15,830 bases of DNA from JBHJHK01 sp050330975. Its GTDB lineage: Bacteria > Pseudomonadota > Gammaproteobacteria > Competibacterales > Competibacteraceae. Position numbers and translations under genes: made by a program. Below, piece by piece: positions 1 to 6,197 of this stretch (position 1 is the stretch's first letter; each line of letters begins with the position of its first letter). The notes below the pieces were generated by a model that was not told the origin of the DNA, did no database searches, and was given only the letters and a program-made list of their open reading frames with translations. The stretch spans positions 1 to 15,830 of the forward strand of contig JBHJHK010000022.1 in the NCBI GenBank assembly GCA_050330975.1, written 5' to 3'.

Positions 1-974
1 GCATCGCCTGGTCCATCTATGTCGGCTGGATGCCGGGGGGCTACGGGGCCGTGAGGGGTAGTGTCGATGGCTGGGCCGAGCGATACGCCATCTATATCGA
101 TGTGGTCAATATCAACGAATATATCGAATCCATCAACCAATACACCGCCGGGGCCTTCGACGGCTGTGCCATGACCAACATGGACGCCCTCACCATCCCC
201 GCCGCCGGGGGGGTGGATTCCACGGCGTTGATCGTCGGCGACTTCTCCAACGGCAACGACGGGTTGGTCCTCAAGGGCACCCCCGACCTGGCCGACATCG
301 CCGGCCGGCGGGTCCACCTGGTGGAGTTATCGGTGTCCCACTACCTCCTGGCCCGGGCGTTGGAAAGCGTGGGCCTGCGGGAGCGGGACATCACCGTGGT
401 CAACACCTCCGACGCCGATATCGTCGCTGCCTTTAACTCCCCCGACGTCACCGCCGGGGTGTTTTGGAATCCCCAATTGGCCGAGGCCGTGGCCATGCCC
501 GACGCGACCCTCGCGTTTGATTCCAGCGACATCCCCGGGGAGATCATCGACCTCTTGGTGGTCAACACCGCCACCTTGGAGGCCCACCCCGCCTTGGGCA
601 AGGCGTTGGTGGGGGCGTGGTACGAGATCATGGCCCGCATGCAAGGCGATGATGCCGAGGCCCAAGGGGCCCGGGCCGCCATGGGCCAGGCCGCCGGCAC
701 CGACCGAGGGGGCTACGAGGCCCAATTGGCCACCACCCAGATGTTCTACGAACCCGGCGAGGCCGTGGCCTTTGTCAACGACCCCGTGCTCGCCACCACC
801 ATGGACGCGGTGCGGCAGTTTTCCTTTCGCCACGGCCTGCTGGGAGACGGCGCCCCCAGCCCCGACATCGTCGGCATCGCCTTTCCCGACGGCACGGTGT
901 TGGGGGACGCCAACAACGTCAAGCTGCGCTTCGACGCCAGCTACATGAAGCTGGCCGCCGACGACGAGTTGTAA
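1..974 (+). CDS. ABC transporter substrate-binding protein, urea-carboxylase/guanidine type (5' truncated)
   Basis: This is the C-terminal 323 residues of a periplasmic solute-binding protein. The reading frame is open from base 3, so the true start and any signal peptide lie upstream of the window. The run 'SINQYTAGAFDGCAMTNMDA' followed by 'IVGDFSNGNDG' is characteristic of the NitT/TauT-like binding proteins first annotated beside urea carboxylase. Many of those carboxylase operons are now known to act on guanidine. The permease and ATPase follow directly, and a GdmH-type hydrolase comes after them, so guanidine is the most likely ligand, with urea or a related compound as the alternative. 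The stop codon is 7 nt before the permease start, which indicates one transcript. Family assignment is firm; the ligand is inferred from context. Confidence 0.88.
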   Translation, partial: IAWSIYVGWMPGGYGAVRGSVDGWAERYAIYIDVVNINEYIESINQYTAGAFDGCAMTNMDALTIPAAGGVDSTALIVGDFSNGNDGLVLKGTPDLADIAGRRVHLVELSVSHYLLARALESVGLRERDITVVNTSDADIVAAFNSPDVTAGVFWNPQLAEAVAMPDATLAFDSSDIPGEIIDLLVVNTATLEAHPALGKALVGAWYEIMARMQGDDAEAQGARAAMGQAAGTDRGGYEAQLATTQMFYEPGEAVAFVNDPVLATTMDAVRQFSFRHGLLGDGAPSPDIVGIAFPDGTVLGDANNVKLRFDASYMKLAADDEL

Positions 975-981
975 AATCCCC

Positions 982-1800
982 TTGAAGCGCTTGATCAACC
1001 GCCGCCCCACGGGGGCCCTGTGGGCCGCCCTGGTGGCCTTGCCGTTTGTCGCCCTGGTGGTGGGCTATACCCTGGGCTCCAGCGCCCGGCTCGCCGCCAA
1101 CCCCAACGACAAGCTGTTGCCGGCCCCCGCCACCATGGCCCAGACGGTCCAGCGCCTGGCCACCCAACCCAGCCGCCGCAGCGGCGAGCTGGTGCTGTGG
1201 CGCGACACCGCCGCCAGCCTCCAGCGCCTGGGGCTGGGGTTGGCCATCAGCGGGGGAGTGGGGTTGGTACTGGGGGTGCTCATCGGCGCCATTCCCTATG
1301 TCAACGCCCTGCTGGGGGCCTTTGTCACGGCCCTGGCCATGGTGCCCCCCTTGGCGCTGTTGCCGATTTTGTTCATCGTGTTTGGCCTCGGCGAGGTCTC
1401 CAAGGTGGCGTTGATCGCCATCGGCACGGCCCCCTTTGTGGTGCGGGACTTGAGCCAGCGGGTGGCGGAGCTCCCCGCCGAACAGCTCATCAAGGCCCAG
1501 ACCCTGGGGGCCAGCACCTGGCAAATCATCCTGCGGGTCATCGTGCCCCAGACCCTGCCGCGGCTGTTGGAGGCGTTGCGCTTGTCCTTGGGCGCCGCCT
1601 GGCTGTTTCTCATCGCCGCCGAGGCCATCGCCGCCACCGACGGCCTGGGCTACCGCATCTTCTTGGTGCGCCGCTACCTGGACATGGCCACCATCATCCC
1701 CTACGTGCTGTGGATTACCCTGCTGGCCTTTGCTTTGGACGCCGCCTTGAGACTGCTGGGGCGTTGGTGGTTTCCGTGGCAGTATACCCCGCGTCCATGA
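982..1800 (+). CDS. ABC transporter permease (NitT/TauT type) of the putative guanidine importer
   Basis: A 272-residue inner-membrane permease of the binding-protein-dependent transport family. A hydrophobic N-terminal helix (about residues 12-30) is followed by a periplasmic segment and about five more helices. The cytoplasmic EAA-type loop, 'EQLIKAQTLGAS' followed by 'IILRVIVPQTLPRLLEALR', is the coupling site for the ATPase. The only in-frame start near the preceding stop is TTG at 982, 7 nt downstream and without a strong Shine-Dalgarno sequence. This suggests translation coupled to the binding-protein gene. The ATPase gene follows after 37 nt. The order binding protein, permease, ATPase, hydrolase resembles the Synechocystis guanidine locus. 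The permease family is clear, while the exact start and the substrate are less certain. Confidence 0.88.
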   Translation: MKRLINRRPTGALWAALVALPFVALVVGYTLGSSARLAANPNDKLLPAPATMAQTVQRLATQPSRRSGELVLWRDTAASLQRLGLGLAISGGVGLVLGVLIGAIPYVNALLGAFVTALAMVPPLALLPILFIVFGLGEVSKVALIAIGTAPFVVRDLSQRVAELPAEQLIKAQTLGASTWQIILRVIVPQTLPRLLEALRLSLGAAWLFLIAAEAIAATDGLGYRIFLVRRYLDMATIIPYVLWITLLAFALDAALRLLGRWWFPWQYTPRP

Positions 1801-1837
1801 CCGCGACCGTTCAACCCGGGGGGGGAGGGGGACCACC

Positions 1838-2572
1838 GTGTCTCACCTGGTGATGCGTAACCTCTGGATGCGCTACGGCGACCAGACGGTGTTGGAACGC
1901 CTCAATCTGACGGTGGAGGCAGGGAGTTTTTGCGCCCTCATCGGTCCTTCGGGGTGTGGCAAGACCACCTTTTTGCGGCTTTTGTTGGGGCAAGAGGCCC
2001 CCTCCCAGGGCCAGATCCTCCTCGACGGCCAGCCTTTAGTGGCCGAGCCCGGCCCGGCCCGGGGCATTGTGTTCCAGCGCTATTCGGTGTTTCCCCACCT
2101 CGCGGTGCTGGACAACGTTCTGTTGGGCTTGGAGTTCCAGGCCGCCCCGTGGTCGGGTCGGCTGTGGGGCCGCCGCCGGCGCCAGGGGCGGCAACGGGCC
2201 CTGGCGCTCTTGGAGGCCGTGGGCCTGGCCGAGGCCGCTGCCAAATACCCGGCGGCCCTGTCCGGGGGGATGCAGCAGCGCCTGGCCCTGGCCCAGGCCT
2301 TGATCGTCGAGCCCAAGGTCTTGCTCCTAGACGAACCCTTTGGCGCCCTGGACCCTGGGGTGCGCCACGACGTCCGGGCCCTGTTGCAAACCCTATGGCG
2401 CCAGCGGGCCATGACGGTGTTTATGGTGACCCACGACATCGAAGAGGCCTTTTTGCTGGGCACCCGGGTGTTGGTCTTCGACAAAGTCCGCCGCGACCCC
2501 CAGGCCCCGTGGGCCTACGGGGCCACCATCACCTATGATTTGCCCACGGCGCGGCCCGCCGCCGACCCGTGA
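1838..2572 (+). CDS. ABC transporter ATP-binding protein (NitT/TauT type)
   Basis: A 244-residue ATPase that powers the importer at the cytoplasmic membrane. All nucleotide-binding motifs are intact: Walker A GPSGCGKTT at residues 36-44, the Q-loop in 'VFQRYSVFPHL', the signature LSGG at 141-144, Walker B LLLDEP with Asp165 and Glu166, and the H-loop His199 in 'VTHDIEEAF'. The start is GTG at 1838, preceded about 7 nt upstream by a purine-rich GGGGGAGGGG run (1821-1830) that serves as the ribosome-binding site. Length is normal for the nitrate/taurine/sulfonate subfamily. A short insertion rich in Arg and Gly (about residues 106-120) lies between the Q-loop and the signature. The hydrolase gene starts 43 nt downstream, consistent with one operon. 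Confidence 0.93.
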   Translation: MSHLVMRNLWMRYGDQTVLERLNLTVEAGSFCALIGPSGCGKTTFLRLLLGQEAPSQGQILLDGQPLVAEPGPARGIVFQRYSVFPHLAVLDNVLLGLEFQAAPWSGRLWGRRRRQGRQRALALLEAVGLAEAAAKYPAALSGGMQQRLALAQALIVEPKVLLLDEPFGALDPGVRHDVRALLQTLWRQRAMTVFMVTHDIEEAFLLGTRVLVFDKVRRDPQAPWAYGATITYDLPTARPAADP

Positions 2573-2615
2573 GCTGTTTGAGACCGACTTTCTCTCCCTC
2601 CACGAGGTACACGCG

Positions 2616-3821
2616 ATGTTCAAAGCCCCCCGCCCCGCCGACCCCGTCGCCCCCCGCGCCGAGGTGTGCAACCACACCCCCCACTTCGACAAGTCCAAAC
2701 TCCAGGGCTGGCGCTGTGTCCACCGGGAGGGGGAAATCCCCGAGGACCGCTGGCGCGAAGAGCTCGAGCGCCAGGTCAAACTGGGCCTGCCGGGGGCCGA
2801 CAGCCTGGAAGACAAGACCATCTCCGCCTTTGCCCGGGGGGAGCTGCCCCATTTTGCCGGCATCAAGACCTTCCTCAAGGCCCCCTACTGCGAGGATATC
2901 CACAAGGTGGGCCTCTACGACGCCGCCATCATCGGCGTGCCCTTTGACGGCGGCACCACCTATCGCCCCGGCACCCGCTTTGGGCCCCAGGGGGTGCGGC
3001 GCATCTCGGCCCTCTACACCCCCTACAACTTCGAGCTGGGGGTGGATCTGCGGGAGCAAATGACCCTGTGCGACGCCGGCGATGTCTTTACCATCCCCGC
3101 CAACATCGAAAAGACCTTCGACCAGATCTCCAAGGCGGTGGGGTTTGTGGCGGCCTCGGGGGCCTTGCCCATCGTCATCGGCGGCGATCATTCCATCGGC
3201 TTTGCCACGGTGCGGGGCATCGCCGCCCAGACCGACAAAAACATCGGCATCATCCACTTCGACCGCCACGCCGACATCCAAGAAAAGGACCTCGACGAGC
3301 GGATGCACACCACGCCGTGGTACCACGCCACGGATTTGCCCAACGTCAAGGCCAAGAACCTGGTGCAGATCGGCATCGGCGGCTGGCAGGTCCCCCGGGA
3401 GGCCATCAAGGTCGCCCGGGCCCGGGACACCACCATTTTGTCCATGAACGACGTGGTGAGCCTGGGGTTGGACAAGGTGGCGGAGATCGCCCTGGACATC
3501 GCCTGGGACGGCTGCGACGCCGTCTATTTGAGCTTTGACATCGACAGCGTCGACGCCGGCTTTGTCCCGGGGACGGGGTGGCCGGAGCCGGGGGGCTTTT
3601 TGCCCCGGGAGATCCTCTATCTGTTGGGCAAGGTGGCCCAGGCGGGGATCTGCGGCATGGAGGTGGTGGAGGTCTCCCCCCCTTACGATGTGTCGGATAT
3701 CACTTCGCTGCTGGCCATGCGGGGCATCGTCGACGTGTTGGGCACCCTGGTGGCCCACGGCAAGCTGGGGTCCCACCGTTCGATCCTGCGTCCCAAGGAG
3801 GCGGGGGAGGGGACGGCGTGA
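2616..3821 (+). CDS. gdmH: guanidine hydrolase (GdmH-like), agmatinase/arginase family
   Basis: A 401-residue ureohydrolase expected to split guanidine into urea and ammonia in the cytoplasm. All six arginase-fold metal ligands are present: His192 (GGDHS), Asp216, His218 and Asp220 (DRHAD), and Asp308 and Asp310 (FDIDSVD). Ordinary agmatinases usually have DAHxD. The DRHxD variant, the following 'QEKDLDERMHTTPW' and the 'GTGWPEPGG' segment match, from memory, the characterised nickel-dependent GdmH of Synechocystis (Sll1077). The roughly 90-residue N-terminal extension before 'AAIIGVPFDGG' also fits. ATG 2616 is chosen because GAGG at about 2603-2606 sits at a good distance; an upstream in-frame extension to 2535 overlaps the ATPase gene. 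The adjacent importer supports the call. Agmatinase or guanidinobutyrase activity is the main alternative. Confidence 0.87.
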   Translation: MFKAPRPADPVAPRAEVCNHTPHFDKSKLQGWRCVHREGEIPEDRWREELERQVKLGLPGADSLEDKTISAFARGELPHFAGIKTFLKAPYCEDIHKVGLYDAAIIGVPFDGGTTYRPGTRFGPQGVRRISALYTPYNFELGVDLREQMTLCDAGDVFTIPANIEKTFDQISKAVGFVAASGALPIVIGGDHSIGFATVRGIAAQTDKNIGIIHFDRHADIQEKDLDERMHTTPWYHATDLPNVKAKNLVQIGIGGWQVPREAIKVARARDTTILSMNDVVSLGLDKVAEIALDIAWDGCDAVYLSFDIDSVDAGFVPGTGWPEPGGFLPREILYLLGKVAQAGICGMEVVEVSPPYDVSDITSLLAMRGIVDVLGTLVAHGKLGSHRSILRPKEAGEGTA

Positions 3822-4411
3822 TCGCCGCCGAGGTGGCCCAGGCCCTGCAGCGCTATGTGTCGACCTGGCTGGCGGCGGGTGATCACTGGGAGGCCTTGGC
3901 CAACACGGGGTCGGGGGTCCCCCGGTTTTTGGGTTGGCGGCTGGCCGACGGTCGCCTGGAGGTCGTGCCCGGGGACCGCTATGCCGCCCATGTGGCGGCC
4001 TATCTGCTGGTGGGGGAGCACCGCTTGGACGAGGCCAGTGTGGCGGCGGCCCTGGAGCGCTTTGGCTCTGGCGCCGACCCCGTCGCCACCCGCCGCACCC
4101 TCATCGTCGAAGACGCCCGGGCGTTTTGGCGCTATGGCGTCCACTATCCCGCCTTGGTATTGCTGCTGCAAAACCAGTTCTATGGCTTGACCTTGGCCCA
4201 GGTGGCGGATCTGGTGGATCGGGGCTGGCAGGCCTGTGGTTTGCCAGATCTGGCCCGGGATTGCTCGGAGGATGTCCATCACTGCCCGGGGGGTCCCCCC
4301 TCCCAGGGGTCGAAAAAATCTCGGGTCAGCAGGGATAAGTCCCCTGGCGTCCAGCCCATGAGCCAACTAAACCTTGGGGGACAAAGCCAACGAGATAGTC
4401 AGGAGGAGTAG
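3818..4411 (+). CDS. protein of unknown function, coupled to gdmH
   Basis: A 197-residue protein I do not recognise. Its GTG start (3818) overlaps the gdmH stop in a GTGA quartet, so the two are translationally coupled and probably share a function. Residues 1 to about 150 look like a compact, mainly helical globular domain with no signal peptide, membrane segment or familiar motif. The tail is odd: Cys and His residues cluster in 'CGLPDLARDCSEDVHHC', and the last roughly 50 residues are low-complexity (Gly, Ser, Lys, Gln). A GC-rich self-complementary stretch (4288-4310) lies under that tail. The tail could be read-through after loss of an earlier stop. HypA- or HypB-type sequence features (zinc CxxC pairs, P-loop) are absent, so I do not call it a nickel chaperone. 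Confidence 0.7.
   Translation: MIAAEVAQALQRYVSTWLAAGDHWEALANTGSGVPRFLGWRLADGRLEVVPGDRYAAHVAAYLLVGEHRLDEASVAAALERFGSGADPVATRRTLIVEDARAFWRYGVHYPALVLLLQNQFYGLTLAQVADLVDRGWQACGLPDLARDCSEDVHHCPGGPPSQGSKKSRVSRDKSPGVQPMSQLNLGGQSQRDSQEE
4401..4407 (+). promoter_or_regulatory. strong Shine-Dalgarno fixing the GTG start of the SDR gene
   Basis: The sequence AGGAGGA lies 5 nt before GTG 4413 and inside the last codons of the upstream gene, whose TAG ends at 4411. It decides in favour of GTG 4413 over the in-frame ATG at 4374, which would overlap the upstream gene by 38 nt and has no comparable ribosome-binding site. The arrangement implies translational coupling of the two genes. Confidence 0.8.
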
Positions 4412-4412
4412 G

Positions 4413-5165
4413 GTGAACCAGATCGATCTTGCCGACCAGGTGGCCATTGTCACCGGTGGGGCCCGCGGCATTGGCTATGCCATTGCCCAGCGGTTGGTGG
4501 CGTCAAAGGCCCGGGTCGCCCTGTGGGATATCGACGCCGAGGGCTTGGAGGTGGCCCAAAGGGAGCTTGCCGCGGGGGAACGGGTGACCGTCGACGCCTT
4601 GGATCTCACCGACCAAGCCGCGGTGGAGCGGGCGACCGCCGCGGCCCTCAAGGCCCACGGTCGTCTTGAGATCTTGGTGAATAACGCCGGCATTACCGGC
4701 GGCAACGCCCCCACCTGGGAGCTCGAACCAGCGGTGTGGCGGCGAGTGATCGAGGTGAATCTGGTGGCCCCCTACCTCACTTGCCGAGCCGTGGTGCCCC
4801 ATCTGATGAGCACCGGCTACGGTCGTATCGTCAACATTGCCTCCATCGCCGGCAAGGAGGGCAATCCCAACGCCTCCCACTACAGCGCTTCCAAGGCGGG
4901 GCTCATCGGTTTGACCAAGTCCTTGGGCAAGGAGTTGGCAGGCTATGACATCGCCGTCAACTGTGTGACGCCGGCCGCGGCCAAGACCGAGATCTTCGAT
5001 CAGATGACCCAGGCCCAAATCGATTATATGCTGGGCAAAATCCCCAAGGGTCGATTTTTGTTGGTGGAGGAAGTGGCGGCCATGGTGGCTTGGCTGGCCT
5101 CCAAAGAGTGTTCGTTTACTACCGGTGCCGTGTTCGATATCTCAGGGGGACGAGCAGTTTACTGA
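4413..5165 (+). CDS. short-chain dehydrogenase/reductase (SDR), NAD-type
   Basis: A 250-residue classical SDR oxidoreductase. It has the cofactor motif TGGARGIG at residues 14-21, NNAG at 90-93 and the complete catalytic tetrad Asn116, Ser144, Tyr157 and Lys161 (YSASK). Asp39 at the end of the second beta strand ('LWDIDAEG') predicts NAD(H) rather than NADP(H). It resembles 3-oxoacyl-ACP reductase-like and sugar/sugar-acid dehydrogenase members (for example 2-keto-3-deoxy-fuconate dehydrogenase types), but substrate cannot be read from sequence. It sits 1 nt after the unknown gene that follows gdmH and has a near-ideal ribosome-binding site, so it is probably co-transcribed. No link between an SDR and guanidine metabolism is obvious to me. 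The start is GTG 4413. Confidence 0.93.
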   Translation: MNQIDLADQVAIVTGGARGIGYAIAQRLVASKARVALWDIDAEGLEVAQRELAAGERVTVDALDLTDQAAVERATAAALKAHGRLEILVNNAGITGGNAPTWELEPAVWRRVIEVNLVAPYLTCRAVVPHLMSTGYGRIVNIASIAGKEGNPNASHYSASKAGLIGLTKSLGKELAGYDIAVNCVTPAAAKTEIFDQMTQAQIDYMLGKIPKGRFLLVEEVAAMVAWLASKECSFTTGAVFDISGGRAVY

Positions 5166-5219
5166 GACTGGCTGGATTGAAGTTGAGGGGAACCCTGTGG
5201 CTTTCCGGTCAGAAAATAT

Positions 5220-5261
5220 GGGTAATAACTTGTGCCACAGCTAGGGTGGCGGTTATTACCC
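5220..5261. terminator. imperfect hairpin between convergent genes, candidate terminator
   Basis: GGGTAATAAC at 5220-5229 is perfectly complementary in inverted orientation to GTTATTACCC at 5252-5261. Inside that stem GCCAC (5234-5238) pairs with GTGGC (5246-5250) around a 7-nt loop, giving 15 bp in two helices separated by an asymmetric internal loop. It lies between the stop codons of the convergent SDR (5165) and amidohydrolase (5351) genes, where a terminator is expected. Read on the - strand it is followed by a modest T-rich stretch (ATATTTTC), but not on the + strand. A remnant of a small repeat element or an operator are alternatives. Confidence 0.4.
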
Positions 5262-5319
5262 AAGTCAGTGTCAATTATTACACGGCAAACCCTGACGCTC
5301 GAATATCAGGGCCTGTGGC

Positions 5320-5337
5320 TAGAACCAACTAGAACCA
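5320..5337 (+). repeat. tandem TAGAACCA repeats resembling the palindrome half-site
   Basis: TAGAACCA occurs at 5320-5327 and again at 5330-5337, a 10-bp phase, just downstream of the amidohydrolase stop. The same octamer forms part of each arm of the 48-bp palindrome at 6142-6189. They could be accessory half-sites for the same regulator or chance; the match is short. Confidence 0.3.
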
Positions 5338-5350
5338 TGATCACTCGCCA

Positions 5351-6136
5351 TCAGGCCAAAGCCCATGCCAGTTGGTAATTCATCTGCTTTTCAAACTGTG
5401 TGAATGGCCAGTCGCTGCCCCAAACGAGCCTATCGCTGCCCAAATGGTCAGTATAAATTTCTCGCAGGGGTGCCATGGTGGCTGCATCTGCTTTCCGGTC
5501 ACCCCTGGGGTGAATTCGATAGGCGCCAGATACTTTGATCCAAAGCTGGTCTTTCGGTTGGTCTAAAATGGCCCGTAGTCCGGCGTTGTTGGCCACCTGT
5601 TCAATCAATCCAAAATGATCGATGACGACCTTGGCGTGATGTCTCACCAACTGGGGGAGGATGCGAGGTAAATGCACTGCTTCACAGTGCAGTTCGACAT
5701 GCCAGCCCAAGTTTTCAACCGCCCCAAGGGTGGTGCGCCAGTTGTCATAATCAAAGCTTTCGGCCTTGCCCACGAGGTTTAGACGGACGCCAATGATACT
5801 TCGCTGGTCCAGGGCCTTGAGCCACTCTCCATCGATGGGAGCTGACGGATCCAACACCGCAACACCCTTGACGGTCAATCTTTCATCGGACGAGATTTTT
5901 TCGAGTGCCTGCAACAGATAACTGTTATCCGCCCCCAGAAAGCTCGGCTGGACCAGCAGGGCGCCATCGAGGCCGAACTGATTGAGGATACAGCACAGCT
6001 CCTCTGGCGTAGCGTCATAGCCCGGGGTGTAGCGCCGCCCATTCGCCATGGGTAGGTCTGCCCGGAAAACATGGCAATGCCCGTCATAACGACCTTCCGC
6101 CAGGCCCATGAGCGTATTCGCCCCAGTTAAATACAT
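5351..6136 (-). CDS. amidohydrolase family 2 metal-type hydrolase, LigI (2-pyrone-4,6-dicarboxylate lactonase)-like
   Basis: A 261-residue TIM-barrel hydrolase of the amidohydrolase-2 family. Visible active-site signatures are HCH (His20 and His22), His150 in 'ELHCE', His174 in 'VIDHFG' and Asp242 in 'VWGSDWPF'. These are the positions used by 2-pyrone-4,6-dicarboxylate lactonase and related lactone/amide hydrolases. The protein is expected in the cytoplasm and to open a lactone or amide ring. The start is ATG 6136, read leftward, with AAGGAGG (6148-6142) as ribosome-binding site; an extension to 6238 would run through the palindrome and into the regulator gene. It is divergent from the GntR regulator and TRAP genes, so its substrate is probably what the TRAP system imports. 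The substrate is unknown. Confidence 0.85.
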   Translation of the reverse strand: MYLTGANTLMGLAEGRYDGHCHVFRADLPMANGRRYTPGYDATPEELCCILNQFGLDGALLVQPSFLGADNSYLLQALEKISSDERLTVKGVAVLDPSAPIDGEWLKALDQRSIIGVRLNLVGKAESFDYDNWRTTLGAVENLGWHVELHCEAVHLPRILPQLVRHHAKVVIDHFGLIEQVANNAGLRAILDQPKDQLWIKVSGAYRIHPRGDRKADAATMAPLREIYTDHLGSDRLVWGSDWPFTQFEKQMNYQLAWALA

Positions 6137-6141
6137 AAAAC

Positions 6142-6189
6142 CCTCCTTGACAGTTATGGTTCTATATAGAACCATAACTGTCAAGGAGG
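6142..6189. promoter_or_regulatory. 48-bp perfect palindrome: bidirectional operator/promoter with both Shine-Dalgarno sites
   Basis: Every base i from 6142 to 6165 pairs with base 6331-i, giving a perfect 24-bp inverted repeat with no spacer, and symmetry stops abruptly outside it. It fills 48 of the 61 bp between the divergent starts at 6136 and 6198. The core GGTTCTATATAGAACC (6158-6173) looks like a HutC/GntR-type operator. The consensus -35 hexamer TTGACA is at 6147-6152 on + and mirrored at 6184-6179 on -. The outermost seven bases of each arm are AAGGAGG, the ribosome-binding sites of the two genes. A good -10 at 17 nt is lacking (AACCAT at 6170-6175), so the promoter assignment is less sure than the palindrome. 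The neighbouring GntR protein is the likely ligand of this site. Confidence 0.85.
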
Positions 6190-6197
6190 AGCATCCC

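Noticed and set aside
919..1836. 305-codon antisense frame over the permease gene
   Set aside because: Low-complexity Gln/Gly/His translation; an antisense shadow of a well-supported permease.
2529..3776. 415-codon open frame antisense to gdmH
   Set aside because: It mirrors gdmH, whose catalytic motifs are intact. Its translation is Gly/His/Val-rich with no family features, as expected for the opposite strand of GC-rich coding DNA.
3578..3817. N-terminal extension of the unknown gene into gdmH
   Set aside because: It would overlap gdmH by more than 240 bp. GTG 3818 in the GTGA overlap is the natural start.
4288..4310. Intrinsic terminator between gdmH-linked genes
   Set aside because: The GC-rich complementarity is followed by an A run, not a T run, on the + strand, and it lies within an open frame.
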